From Mya arenaria (Eukaryota; Mollusca; Bivalvia; Myida; Myidae): a stretch of DNA of 64,000 nucleotides. The stretch's first letter is position 1. Each line of letters opens with the position of its first letter. Position numbers and translations under genes: made by a program. Of the stretch, positions 35,641 through 47,580 are shown in pieces. Where the stretch lies: contig NC_069126.1 of assembly GCF_026914265.1 (NCBI RefSeq), positions 75,023,232-75,087,231 on the forward strand. The letters are read 5' to 3'. The notes under the pieces were generated by a model. The model worked only from the letters and a program-made list of their open reading frames with translations. It ran no database searches and was not told the DNA's origin.

Positions 35641-36185
35641 AATACATAACATGCGTAAATATCATAGCAGTGTTGGGCACATAACATGCGTAAATATCAT
35701 AGCAGTATCGGTCACATTGCATGCATAAATATCATAGCAGCGTCGGGCACATACAATTCGTAAATACCATTGCAGTGTCGGTCAAATAACATGCATAAAT
35801 ATTATAACAGTGTCGGGCACATAACATTCGTAAATACCATAGCAGTGTCGGTCACATTACATGCGTAAATATCATAACGTACAGTGTCGGGCACATAACA
35901 TTCGTAAATACCATAACAGTGTCGGGCACATAACATGCGTAAATACCATAGCATTATCGGTCACATAACATGCGTAAAAGGGCACATAACATGCGTAAAT
36001 ATCATAACAGTGTCGAGCACATTACATGCGTAAATACCATAGCAGTGTCGGGCACATAACATGCGTAAATATCATAACAGTGTCGAGCACATTACATGCG
36101 TAAATATCATAGCAGCGTCGGGCACATAACAGGCGTAAATATCATGGCAGTGTCGGGCACATAACATGCGTTAATACCATAAAAG
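35641..36185. repeat. 35-bp minisatellite, array 1, about 15 copies
   Basis: The unit has a 35-base period with core GCGTAAATATCATAGCAGTG, then TCGGGCACATAACAT. Copies are imperfect: GCG/TCG, ATC/ACC and TGTCGG/TATCGG variants, with one truncated unit near 35980. The same unit forms the array at 59418-60365. Confidence 0.95.
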
Positions 36186-38268
36186 CTTTTTATCTGTTCA
36201 TAAATGCATAAATGCTTGTTTTTGCTTTGACCATCACATTCAAGTGCGTTAAACATGATAATGCATTAAAATCTAAACACAGAATGCAGTAATTAATTTG
36301 TATTATCAAATATGAGTTTTTTACTTATTGAAAAAAATAACACATTTCGTGCAACGCAAAACTTCACCACGGCTGACAAGTCAGTGTTTAGCGAAAACTT
36401 ATACGCCTTATCAACATTGATCATTCTCATTCATCAGAGGTTCTATCATGATAAATCTAAATCTGTGGTACGCATATCATCATCACTCTGGTGAACGAGA
36501 ATAACTTTGATAGACAAACTATGGGATATGTATCTGACATTTATCGACTGTGCCAAAATACACTTGAGAAGATAACATAACGCAATACATAAATGATGGG
36601 CAATTTCCATCCAAGACACCCTCCCACGAGAACAATTTTCAGTGTACGATGATGTATTTGGGAGTATTCAATGTCTTCTTTATTTTTTATTTCATATACA
36701 TATTTTGTATTTCAGCGTTGTGCCAAATTATCCATTGCCTAACAATTGCCGAAAGGCATAAACTACGACTGTTTTTAAAATATTACTATGAATTTCTTGG
36801 TAAAATAGTATCAGACTGATAATGTTTGCATTTGTTTACGTATTTCGAGACGTTCTGCTACACCAAGAGTTCCTACATTGATATAAAGAGTAATAACTTT
36901 TGAGCACATATAAAAATTGCTAGAATAGTGTACAAGTGTATCTGGTAGTAATTTTGCATATAAAATACGCGAGACGTTCTTTTTGGGTAGCAAATTGCCT
37001 TTTGCTATAAAAAATAACATGTCTTACAGCTCGTGTCTTAATTACACATTCATTTACGCACGCTTATTCTGATTCTGTATCGAACAAAAACTGCATAAAC
37101 CTTCCACGCCAGACATAATAGGTGCTTGAACATAAAAATGGCCGTATAGTGACAATGTTAAGTCCACAAGCCGTTGAAAAGAAAAATATGAAGAAAAAAA
37201 ACACTATAAAATAGTTAAAGTAGGTATAAGAAAGGTACACTTTGACTAAAACACAGTTTCAAGTCACGCAATTTTCTTTTTTTCACTTTGTAAACAAGCA
37301 ATCGATCTTGCTTATACATTCAATAACTGTATTGTTAAGGCCCCTAGAAACATAACTTATGTTAAAAAAACGAATGTGAGAGGGAGAAAACCTGTAACTA
37401 CATCCTCACCTCAATGGCTCGAGCTGACAAGTTCGTCCCGATGATGAACATGACCGACGATCGCATGTGAAAATAAAAGCGATTACGGTACACGACCCTA
37501 TCGCTATTAATTTTACGACATGAGAAATAAAACAAATTAACTAGATATATATTTGTTAACTTTTTCCATAAAAAATGTTGATTTGACTATACATATTTTT
37601 GTATAGACATTTACATAAAAATACTGAAATGTATATTATACTGGCATGGCACGTTCTATAACGAACATAAATCTACATAGATTCTATGATATGAAAATAT
37701 TATGTCACCATGTTACTCTGCTAGGGTATTCCTTGGTCAGAGAATAGAAGAAAAGAACCCAAGCGACATCCCACTGACATGTGTTAACCAAATAAAAACT
37801 AATGCTGTGGTAACGAAAATGTTTTGCGTAATTATATCCTTTATCCATATCCTTCACAATTTCCGCAAGGATCAAATTCCGCAAATTGTTATTAGCCAAA
37901 CATTAGGGGATACTCGAAAGAAACCTAGTTTTAAACCATCCGGGCTTAACCCTGGCCCCTCAATACACTCCAATTTCTGCACTTGTATCCAACAACATTT
38001 AATGCCTATATTCCGCTAAAATACTTGCAAGTTCATCCTCCAAACCCAGGTTCAACTCTATTGTTATAGTGTGTTATTGTTTTAATTAACACCAATATCA
38101 GAAAACAGTGTGAAGTGTGCAATATATCATCTACTTTGTTTGTTTTCCATATAATGTTTATAATTTCAATTGAAAAGACGATTGATATAGATGTAAACTT
38201 GTTTGTCGCCATCCGAATTTGTATGATATTCGGCGACATCTGAATTAGAATTTCAGGCGAATTAATAT
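36186..38268. other. AT-rich non-coding stretch
   Basis: No exon with good borders and no recognised transposon. The longest open frame (37702-38019, 105 codons) has an opposite-strand open frame over the same bases and no homology cue, so it is not called. Confidence 0.5.
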
Positions 38269-38769
38269 TGTATTCTGTTCTGGGTTTTTTTTTGTTATAT
38301 TCTAGAATTATTGCGTGGTAAACAGGCATGGATGACATGAATACATTTTGCTCATCAATCTACAGCCAATTTTATAAATAAATTTTCAACATGTTTTCAT
38401 TACACTAGTGTGTACCTTTACATGCACTGATTAAAAATAAAACAACATTTTAGCTATTTGTTACTGTATACATGTATATTAAGTTATGGTGTTACTAAAT
38501 TTCGTTAATTGGGTAACACATTATTTATTGTTTTTGGATGAAAACGTTAACTTTCTAAATTCATTTTTTTTCTATCAAATGCAATGGTCTTACTATTGTC
38601 TTACAATCTTCTGTGAAACAATGATCTTTCTGCCAATTCAATTGTAAACAATATAGTAAGGAAAGTAAACTGTATGATCAAGTTCTTGTACAGACAAAGA
38701 TCTTTTTTAACTTGAATCTTCGCCACATGTTATGTAATTTTCTTAGTCAATGGCATTTTGACTATGCTA

Positions 38770-39245
38770 GCTCATATAATGGTATAATGGTCTTACTGAA
38801 CAATTGAAAAATAAGCTACAAATTGCTCAAAACAAAGTCATTATATTTATGCATCGGTATGAATGTAGATCACATTTCTAATCATTAGATTTTAAAAGAA
38901 TTGGATGGTTAGATATTGAAAATAGAGTAAGACAACTAACTCTCAACCATGTGCATAAAATTGTGAACAAAAAAGTCCATCCTATATGCATAGTAATTTC
39001 ACCAAGATGTCTGACATGTATTTGAATAATATTAGTTGCTCAGATTGTAATTTTTATTAGCCTCAGTGAAATAGTTTTACTAATTCTACTTTTTATTATG
39101 AAGCCATTATTGACAGGAACAAGCTGCCACTATGTATAATAACAATCCAAAAACAAATATGCATTTAAGAATGGAGTAAAAATTTACCTAAATCTGTAAC
39201 TGGAATACAAAGAATGCCCAGATAACGTATTTTATTAGAAAACAT
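38770..39245 (+). mobile_element. LINE polymerase C-terminal remnant, in duplication copy 1
   Basis: In broken frames the plus strand encodes LKNKLQIAQNKVI, DFKRIGWLDIENRVRQLTLN and HVHKIVNKKVHP. This is the C-terminal region that follows the reverse transcriptase domain in several invertebrate non-LTR elements. It has several stops and is not functional. The equivalent in copy 2 lies at about 47098-47580. Confidence 0.6.
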
Positions 39246-40559
39246 TAGCTTCCCATTTTCTGGGTATCTGTGAAAACTGTTATATTTAAATGGAGCCAAT
39301 ATTTTGACCTTTGGCAATTTGTATTTAAAAGGGACCCATTGAAAATAAGTTGTAAAAATTTATGGGCTATAGTGTGGAAATGCATATGTCTTAACCCTAA
39401 TGTTGTTTTATTTGTAAATCATTATAATTCTTTGACAATTTCTTCCTTTTGTGAAATGTTTATACAATCAATCTTAAATACCTTAATATTTTATAGATGT
39501 TAAACTTTAATTGTACTATTGTTGTTATTACTCTCTTATAATGAAAACTTGTACATGACATATATATTGCCCAAGGAAAATAAAATAAAATGAAAATGTT
39601 TTAACGTATAACATTTTGCTGCGGGCCATAAACGTATTTTAATAGAAAACAGTGATTTTAAAATTACCGTATCGTGTGAGAATCTTAACGTTATCGAGCC
39701 AATGTACGTTATCAACATACATATCTAACATAACATTTTCAATGGCTGATCAGATAGGGCTGATAAAAATATAAAACAAATTACTTGAACAAAACAAAAA
39801 TTATAAAATTTACCAATTAGTCAGAACGAGATGATATCAGTATCAATAGAGAAAATAGATCGGCGTTGCATTGTTTGGTGTACATCATCCCAATATTTAT
39901 ATGAAAAACTACTGAAACAAGTCCAGTAGTCGAAAGTTAAAACATAAACCAGGTCAATGACAATGACACAGAAAGAAAAATAGACGTTTACAAACCAGAA
40001 ACACGTCTTGGGAACTGATTTATCAAAACTGACATACTAGTAATAACTCCAAGAATAGTGTACTTAGATAGTGAGCAATGTTGCCGAACAGTTATTCTCA
40101 GAATACGATCAGACTACGGGGCCTTCTTCACGTAGTAGTGAGTCAGACATGCATTAATATTAATTTCGTGTGAAATTTGAGAGTGAAAAAAGCTCAATTG
40201 TTAATAGTTATTGAAACATGTAACAGATATTTTCTGTTTTGCTACAACGCGATAGTAACGGTTTTGGAAATTGAATGATTTTAGGTAACGATAAACAAAC
40301 TTCTGTTCAAAGGAGTATCTGCCAAATCATGTATGTTGTTTGTTCATAAAAGCAAATAGAAAACTCAATTTAAACAAAGTTCTAAATTCTCTCACGTTCA
40401 TATACACCATGAAATGATTGAGGAAATTATAAAAAAGTTAATATAATACAGAAGCTCAAATGAATTAAAGAAATAATATGATTTAACATATTACCATATT
40501 TAACATACAGAACTAATATCAAAGATATAATCTGTATCAGATATATTAAACAGCGTGAC

Positions 40560-41241
40560 AGCGTCGTTAGATTAATTAATTTTTTAATACAATGGTTACG
40601 TCCCTTATCAATTTTGTTAACACTTATAGTACAAGACAGACCATGGGTATATGATGAAAGGTTTATGATAAAACAAATGTCAAACTACGCTTGCTTTATT
40701 TTAAATGAATGGTATAGCATTGTTAACACTTCCAGTAAATGCAACAAGTATAAATTGTTTAAGAACGATTTCGGAATTGAGAATTATCTAAAAACTACAC
40801 CTTACAAATTGTTAAAGTTTATGATTAAATTTCGAAACAGAAACTATCGTCTTCCTATCGAGACAGGAAGCTGGATTGGACTTGATATGTCATCAAGAAA
40901 ATGTCCTTTGTGTCAAGCAAACATTAGCATTGGAGACGAATATCAATATTTACTTGAATGTATAGCTTTAAACAATAGCAGAAAGCGATTTATTGATAAA
41001 AAACTATGTTAATCCGAATGTCATTACATTTAATTATCTAATGTGCATGTGTAACACTCAAATGTCGAAATATAAAACGTTGTGTCAATTTGTGAAGAAA
41101 ATAGTAAAACTGTTTAAAACTGTTAATATATTTGTACAACAACACATGTATCCGATACTCCATAACTCTCCACATATTCATATAAAGCATTGTATAACAT
41201 ATGTCTCTCCCGTTTTATTTGCTTTGTACCTTTGTATATTG
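40560..41241 (+). mobile_element. Second LINE C-terminal remnant, copy 1 (frameshifted)
   Basis: Encodes RPWVYDERFMIKQMSNYACF, PYKLLKFMIKFRNRNYRLPI, ETGSW, CPLC and GDEYQYLLEC. This is the zinc-binding-like C-terminal end of a LINE polymerase, with Q in place of the usual H in the GDEFHYLLEC-type motif. At 40996-41001 the A-run has 6 bases against 8 in copy 2, which breaks the frame here. The RT domain itself is absent. Confidence 0.6.
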
Positions 41242-42109
41242 TAAGTTTCTTTTTATAACAGCCTCGTTGTTATAATGTATTTCTTTTTCACATGCACATG
41301 CTGTCATATTGTTTGAACTGAGTTGTTTGAAAATGAAACTTGAAACTTCAGTCGCAACACCTCAGCCAGTATCCAACATGATTGACTAAGCTTGCCGGAG
41401 ATGGCCGAGTTTTTACGAATGCGCTTGCTTGTGAAGCCATATTGCATATATCAACGCAATGTCTCTGGTAATTTCCGGATGATAGAAACCGGTGAATGAG
41501 ATATTGTATGATCTAAATGCTTTAATGTCATCCTAAATGGGTGAATTATATCTTAAGTACTTAGGATTATTATTATAAATATGACTTACATAGGAAAATG
41601 GTTTCGACTTCACCAGCTCCTGTTTTTCAAAATTGACTAACGTCGTCGTTGTTAACCTTTAGACGTGAACTATTTGATGATGTGTTTGTTGTTTTGTTTT
41701 TAAATATAAACAAATACAGATGAAACAGTTCTGTCAATTTTTATTAGAAATACAGTGTATCCATTAAACTTTCAGAGAAGTCAACATTTACATTAGCAAC
41801 GTTGTTAACTTAAACACAGTTCTGAACACACGGACCATAATGCCTGTATATATTGTGAACTCGGAAATACCTGTTATACGTCCATATATAAGAATTGTTA
41901 ACAAGGGTTTAAAGTAGTAAATACTGTTACTATTATTCAAAGAACTGTACATTAATTAACAAGCTTCGACCGAGTGATAGTCGTAGAAAAGGAGTATTTA
42001 ATGTTAAGAAAATATCTAATGATTGTTGTTTCTATACGATCGACACTTTTGCCAATACAGATTATAATGGTGTTTTTTGTTAATGTTTAGATAAGATTGA
42101 TACATTCGG

Positions 42110-42432
42110 AACTCTTCGGCCATTTTATACGAAAACAACCTCGGATGTATTTAGACGGTTTACAGTGTTCGAAATCGGTACACATTAACTACGCTGCAAG
42201 AAGATCGCGTATTTATTTTAATTTAGCAGTTAAACTTTATGACTTTACTTTTGGGAAACTTAATTATGTTTGCAATTATGCACTTTAGTGGCAATCAATT
42301 TAAACTTAGATCTAAAAATACAGGCAAAACACTACATTTGATTAATGATATAATTCAAAATTTTACGAACTACTTCTATTAATGTACTGGCATACATCCG
42401 AGGTTGTTTTCGTAGAAAAAGGCCGAAGAGTT
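42110..42432. mobile_element. MITE with 41-bp terminal inverted repeats (copy 1)
   Basis: The left end AACTCTTCGGCC...ACGAAAACAACCTCGGATGT is mirrored at the right by ATACATCCGAGGTTGTTTTC...GGCCGAAGAGTT. The arms pair over 41 bases with two mismatches. The interior (about 240 bp) is AT-rich and non-coding. No clear target-site duplication. The superfamily is not identified. Confidence 0.8.
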
Positions 42433-42829
42433 TAGAATGAAAATTGATAAAAAACATTTTAGCAGGATTGGTGGGGTACGTTAAATAACAGTTGTATTCT
42501 ATAATTATGTAGTTAATTATGTTTTTTAGAATATGAAAACTATTCAGATATTGTAAAATTGAAGATATTAAAGATTGTATTTGTATATGCCCATGTAATG
42601 GTGATCTTTGGAAGAAAAAATTAAAACATTGTTTTTACATGCATTTTCAGGATCTGCTTGGGAAAATATAATATTGTCTATTATCTTGTTTTCTACAGGC
42701 CATTTTCAACACGATATTGATCATTCAGTTTTTGTTTTATTTACCCACTTTATAAGAGAAACAATTTGTTTTTCAAAAACAATATTATCAATTTGTTAAA
42801 ACAGCACTGGTATTTACACAACTAATCAA

Positions 42830-43908
42830 GAAAGTAAGTAATTTCCTAAATTTGTAAATTTGAAATAATTTTATGAAAAAATATATCCATTTAAAGTGGC
42901 ACTCGTATTTAAAATTGGTACATACACATTCATAACAAACATAGATTTTGAGTGATAAACCTTTAACTACTTACTAAATAATGCATTTTTGGAAAATACT
43001 TATTACTGATAGCAAGATTGTAACCATGTATATAATAGCTTAATTGGCAATAACAACACTAATGACAAATAATAAAATGCTATATACATTTGCATCTCAA
43101 TATATAAAGTTATGTATATTCAGACGATGCAGAAACTGTTATCATACGTAACATTTACTGCCATTTCTTTCGAAAATTTTAATGAATTTTACTCATAACA
43201 AATTCCGATTTTCTTTATCAAGTACAAGTTCTTTGTATACAAACAATGTCGTTAATTTAGAACAGAAATGAATGCGTTTATGACAGGAACTGAACTGTGA
43301 CAAATAATCACCTAAACACAAATTTAATTTGGAGAGACAATAAATGGACTATTTTTTACAGTTGTAGCAATATATGAGCGTTTTTGATAATTAGATTGAC
43401 GATACTAAAAACGAATGTAGACATATTTCTTTCTGCATTTAAGTAAAAAATATACACATATAGTAAAACAATATATTCAACTTAATGCATTGATAAATTG
43501 CCTCCGCTCCATTGCAAAGCAACTGAAAAGACATACTCATTTAAACATCAAAATGGAGTCAAAAGATCAAATTTATTTCCGTGCATCAAATTAGACTTAA
43601 CCGTTTTCAGAAATTTTTTATGAGTGTTAAAATGTACTCGGCGCATATTCTACCATTGAAATAGCGATTGACACAAACATAAGAACGTTTACCTTTTAAA
43701 ATATAAGACAAAAGAAATAAAAAATCTTCAATTTCCTGCGCAATGACAAAATGTTCAAGCAAACACAGGTTGTTCGATTTTCACACTGTATACGTTAGTA
43801 TTATTTCAGGTATTTCTTTATGGGAGGTAATTCTAAGTTCAACCCAAACCTGTGCAAACACACATGAGGGAGATTTTATAACACACCCAAAAACATTTAT
43901 TAGAAATT
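42830..43908. other. AT-rich downstream flank of the sulfotransferase gene
   Basis: No gene or repeat recognised. It presumably includes the 3' untranslated region of the minus-strand gene ending at 43909. Confidence 0.5.
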
Positions 43909-45048
43909 TCACCAGTCAAATGTTTTGTTCACTAAACGGAAAAATTGTTCATTTTTTGGAGCGAAATACTCTTGAAGAAGTTTTCTCGTTTCAGCGTTGA
44001 TCTTCGGATGTTCTCTTCCTTTACTTTTCCGTAGACATTCGCTTTCACTGTCTTTTCCATTCACGAAACAATATTTCCCTTTTGATTCGTTATATTTAAA
44101 CATCGATCGAATAAAGAATGGTTTTATATCAAGAAACTTTTCCACTTTCTTTAACTCACCTAAGGGGTATCGCACCATTTCATCTCCATCAATGAACAGT
44201 ATTTGTTCACGCCGAAAATGATCCAACCAAGATCGTATATGCAACTGGTAATCTGAATCCCTAACGACCTTAGCATCTCCATCGACGGTCTTGTTACTAC
44301 TGTCCGCTGATTTTGCGAATACAGTATTTTCCACTGACAAATTAGGATCAATTATGCCACGGTCATTGAACATAGCAATATGAGACAGTATTCTCTCCAC
44401 CGGTTCCTTTACTATAAAAACCAGTTTTATGTTTGCGTCCAAAGCCTTTATTCGTTCAGCTGCAAATTTGGAAAAGAAATACAATGGAGATTTTTCCATC
44501 GTGATCTGGTTGCTATAGCTACATGGCATAATTTCACGGTAAAGATCCAGGTCCGATGGCCGTTTAAAGTTGCCATTCTCGTTAGAATGATTCCACTGCT
44601 GTGACGTTATGTTTAATAATCTTTCTTCTGGATTGATTTTAGAAAATGTTTGAAATAACTCATTGTATCTTTCGTGATATGATCCGCTTTGCGAAAAGAA
44701 ATTGGCCTCTTTCTCTGTGTTGACGCGTGCAGCAATTTCTGGGTGCTTGCTTAGGAAATAAAGCAATGCAAAAGTTCCGCATTTACTTACGCCGGCTATT
44801 ATTGCTTTAGGGAAACGTTTAACACAAATTTCAGAACTGGGCTCTGTATAGATCTGCACAGAATCAGAAGGCACATGTTGTCTCGAAGTTACGTCTCTGT
44901 TGGGTGCACTTCCTAAAGAATCTGTACTTCCATCATATCTCTGCATATATCTCGGTGACAATGTATTTATCCCTTTATTCTGTAATAATTTCAAAAACAC
45001 TATACATGCAATGGAGGAAAGAACGACTTTATAAAAACACCTTTTCAT
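43909..45048 (-). CDS. Heparan sulfate glucosamine 3-O-sulfotransferase-like enzyme
   Basis: A single open frame of 379 codons. ATG at 45048-45046 is chosen; a GTG lies one codon upstream. Predicted type II Golgi membrane protein: short basic tail, membrane segment at about residues 7-21, stem to about 75, then a sulfotransferase domain. The PAPS 5'-phosphosulfate loop is KAIIAGVSKCGTFALL (about 81-96, catalytic-type Lys89). EKSPLYF follows (about 185-191), then the 3'-phosphate site IVKEPVERILSH (about 212-223). The C-terminal end has C327 and C338 (the family disulfide), then KSKGREHP and a final DW. By family it would transfer sulfate from PAPS to a glucosamine 3-OH of heparan sulfate. Oddities: the usual KExHFFD substrate/catalytic motif is KEANFFS, keeping Glu114 but replacing His with Asn116 and Asp with Ser119. 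It is intronless. Five N-glycosylation sequons are present (NIT, NHS, NKT, NES, NKT). Confidence 0.88.
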   Translation of the reverse strand: MKRCFYKVVLSSIACIVFLKLLQNKGINTLSPRYMQRYDGSTDSLGSAPNRDVTSRQHVPSDSVQIYTEPSSEICVKRFPKAIIAGVSKCGTFALLYFLSKHPEIAARVNTEKEANFFSQSGSYHERYNELFQTFSKINPEERLLNITSQQWNHSNENGNFKRPSDLDLYREIMPCSYSNQITMEKSPLYFFSKFAAERIKALDANIKLVFIVKEPVERILSHIAMFNDRGIIDPNLSVENTVFAKSADSSNKTVDGDAKVVRDSDYQLHIRSWLDHFRREQILFIDGDEMVRYPLGELKKVEKFLDIKPFFIRSMFKYNESKGKYCFVNGKDSESECLRKSKGREHPKINAETRKLLQEYFAPKNEQFFRLVNKTFDW

Positions 45049-45078
45049 CACTTCTACGATATGTCGTTTCCTCTGTAA

Positions 45079-45197
45079 AATACCTCTTTAATTATATAGT
45101 CCAATGTTTCTTGTTAAGATAACTCTTTAATTATGTAGTCCAATGTAACTTGTTAAAATACCTTTTTAATTATGTAGTTCAATGTATCTTGTTAAGT
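45079..45197. repeat. 39-bp tandem repeat just upstream of the sulfotransferase start
   Basis: Three copies of TTTAATTATGTAGTCCAATG with following CTTGTTAA start at 45087, 45126 and 45165. They lie 40-150 bases upstream of the minus-strand ATG, so they fall in the 5' untranslated region or promoter. No known factor site is recognised. Confidence 0.85.
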
Positions 45198-45249
45198 TGT
45201 AATTGGCAATTATTATTCATATATCGTAACTGTTAAGAATTTATTGTAT

Positions 45250-45410
45250 GGTCAACGACAAACTAAATTCGTTAGAAATCAGGCAATTGATTTTCATTTA
45301 ATTAGTGTATCCAATAACACCTGAGGCAGGCAGTACGAACACTTATGACAATGACATGCCGTGAACATCAATAGATAAGGTTTTTACGAAGATTTAATTA
45401 AATCAGACAA
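45250..45410. repeat. 150-bp dispersed repeat R, copy 2
   Basis: Homologous to 35485-35640 (shared ACAAACTAAATT, AGAAATCAGGCA, GGCAGGCAGTA, ATCAATAGATAA). After it comes 300 bp of unrelated sequence and then the Polinton left end, not a minisatellite. Confidence 0.7.
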
Positions 45411-45724
45411 CAATTACAGATGAACGTTGTAGTGAGCTACATTCACAAGATAAACAAACTAGCTTAAAGAGGATAACTTGAACTGTATCATTGCAAATCT
45501 ACAAAAGCTGTTAGTCTGACTTGTATCTTTCTGTATTGTTCATGGAAAGAAATGATATGATAATAAAGTTGCGACATTTTGAATACTTGATATCATTTTC
45601 AAACATCTTTTCAACAAGGCATGTTTTAAGGAAACGACTGACAATTCGCTGAACATTTTGGCGTCAGTATATATATGTCCGTCGTGGCACAGTCGATCAA
45701 TTTTGAGCTTACTAGAATTGAACG

Positions 45725-45821
45725 TTGCGAGATAGTAGATTTTCAATGAATGTACTATGCATGGACTATTTCATTATTTCTACTTAATAATGTATAATGT
45801 TGTAAATCTACTATCTCGCAA
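45725..45821. repeat. Hairpin at the left end of the Polinton
   Basis: Two perfect 18-base inverted arms, TTGCGAGATAGTAGATTT at 45725-45742 and AAATCTACTATCTCGCAA at 45804-45821, enclose a 61-base loop. The inner arm also occurs in the right terminal repeat (59366-59383), where no outer partner remains. Confidence 0.85.
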
Positions 45822-46010
45822 TACTCAACACAAGTTAACTCCAAATAATTACCCCCGCCTAAACGACGAACACATTACATACTACTACGGTGATGGTTTA
45901 TTAACTGTGCTAACCCTTTTACAGTTACATAATTACGGTGCTAACCCTTTTTCGGTCGCGTATTTGGGCAGGTTTGGTTGCCTTTATATTTCTCGAATGA
46001 AAAAGCATGA
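45745..46010 (+). repeat. Polinton left terminal inverted repeat
   Basis: Matches the reverse complement of 59190-59410. The best block, GTAAATCTACTATCTCGCAA followed by TACTCAACACAAGTTAACTC, is identical over more than 40 bases. The rest is diverged with small gaps. Confidence 0.85.
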
Positions 46011-46576
46011 TTAAGTTTTTAACACCAATTTTTATAAAAGAAATTAATAAAATGGAAATTCAGAATAATGATGATAAACGAAAACATGATCCTTTTAAGG
46101 TAATTCACGACTGCATGCCACAGTCGTGTTGTAGATTATTGAAATCTGGCAATAGTAGTTCTGGGAAGACTAATACGCGTCTTCATTTTCTATTAAAACC
46201 ATTGACTTATTATGTTAAGATTTCCATGTATGAAAAGAAATTGGAACAGTCAAAATATTAGCACTTAATAAATAAAATCAACAAGATTGAAAGAAAAAAT
46301 ATAATATCGTTAGAAGACAACTACACACATCAAGCGATGAAATACTAACTGTTACAGAAATGAATTGTGATCAGCAGAATGTAGTAATATTTTGTGATTA
46401 TGTTTGCGAGAAAAATGAAAAGACATAATTGACTGCTTTATTCACGGTAGGCATAAAATGGCTGTGTGTGTTATCTTTCTCCTTTTTATAAGACACCGAA
46501 ATACATAAGATTAAATTTTTCCCATTACATTTTTTTGAATCCCCATCGCAAAGACGATGAAGTTAGTTGGGAAAAA
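46010..46576 (+). pseudogene. Polinton packaging ATPase remnant
   Basis: A fossil piece of the FtsK/HerA-type genome-packaging ATPase. A Walker A-like GNSSSGKTNT is followed by LLKPLTYY and LEQSKY, the spacing seen in Polinton ATPases. The gene is broken, and its end is interrupted by the inserted duplication. Confidence 0.65.
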
Positions 46577-47097
46577 GCCTGTATTCTGTTCTGGTTTTTT
46601 TTTGTTATATTCTAGAATTATTGCGTGGTAAACAGGCATGGATGACATGAATACATTTTGCTCATCAATCTACAGCCAATTTTATAAATGAATTTTCAAC
46701 ATGTTTTCATTACACTAGTGTGTACCTTTACATGCACTGATTGGTTTAATTGTCTAATACTGGCCAATAAAACAACATTTTAGCTATTTGTTACTGTATA
46801 CATGTATATTAAGTTATGGTGTTACTAAATTTCGTTAATTGGGTAACACATTATTTATTCTTTTTGGATGAAAACGTTACCTTTCTAAATTCATTTTTTC
46901 TATCAAATGCAATGGTCATACTATTGTCTTACAATCTTCTGTGAAACAATGATCTTTCTGCCAATTCAATTGTAAACAATATAGTAAGGAAAGTAAACTG
47001 TATGATCAAGTTCTTGTACAGACAAAGATCTTTTTTAACTTGAATCTTCGCCACATGTTATGTAATTTTCTTAGTCAATGGCATTTTGACTATGCTA

Positions 47098-47580
47098 GCT
47101 CATATAATGGTATAATGGTCTTACTGAACAATTGAAAAATAAGCTACAAATTGCTCAAAACAAAGTCATTATATTTATGCATCGGTATGAATGTAGATCA
47201 CATTTCTAATCATTAGATTTTAAAAGAATTGGATGGTTAGATATTGAAAATAGAGTAAGACAACTAACTCTCAACCATGTGCATAAAATTGTGAACAAAA
47301 AAGTCCATCCTATATGCATAGTAATTTCACCAAGATGTCTGACATGTATTTGAATAATATTAGTTGCTCAGATTGTAATTTTTATTAGCCTCAGTGAAAT
47401 AGTTTTACTAATTCTACTTTTTATTATGAAGCCGTTATTGACAGGAACAAGGTGCCACTATGTATAATAACAATCCAAAAACAAATATGCATTTAAGAAT
47501 GGAGTAAAAATTTACCTAAATCTGTAACTGGAATACAAAGAATGCTCAGATAACGTATTTTATTAGAAAACATTAGCTTC
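47098..47580 (+). mobile_element. LINE polymerase C-terminal remnant, in duplication copy 2
   Basis: Counterpart of 38770-39245, with the same broken reading frames (IGWLDIENRVRQLTLNHVHK block). Confidence 0.6.

Larger units (their letters stand above)
38269..42829. repeat. 4.5-kb segmental duplication, copy 1
   Basis: Matches 46577-51115 from TGTATTCTG to ACACAAC with very few differences. Copy 1 lacks about 15 bases near 38430, has 26 extra bases at 42080-42106, and has 6 rather than 8 A in a run at 40998. Direct orientation; the copies lie 3.75 kb apart and flank the sulfotransferase gene. Contents are two LINE tails, a MITE and AT-rich sequence. Confidence 0.95.

Noticed and set aside
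35641-36185. 35-bp repeats considered as a CRISPR-like array
   Set aside because: The copies are contiguous, with no unique spacers between them, and the genome is animal.
37702-38019. 105-codon plus-strand frame
   Set aside because: An overlapping frame is open on the other strand, and no splice border, domain or composition supports coding.
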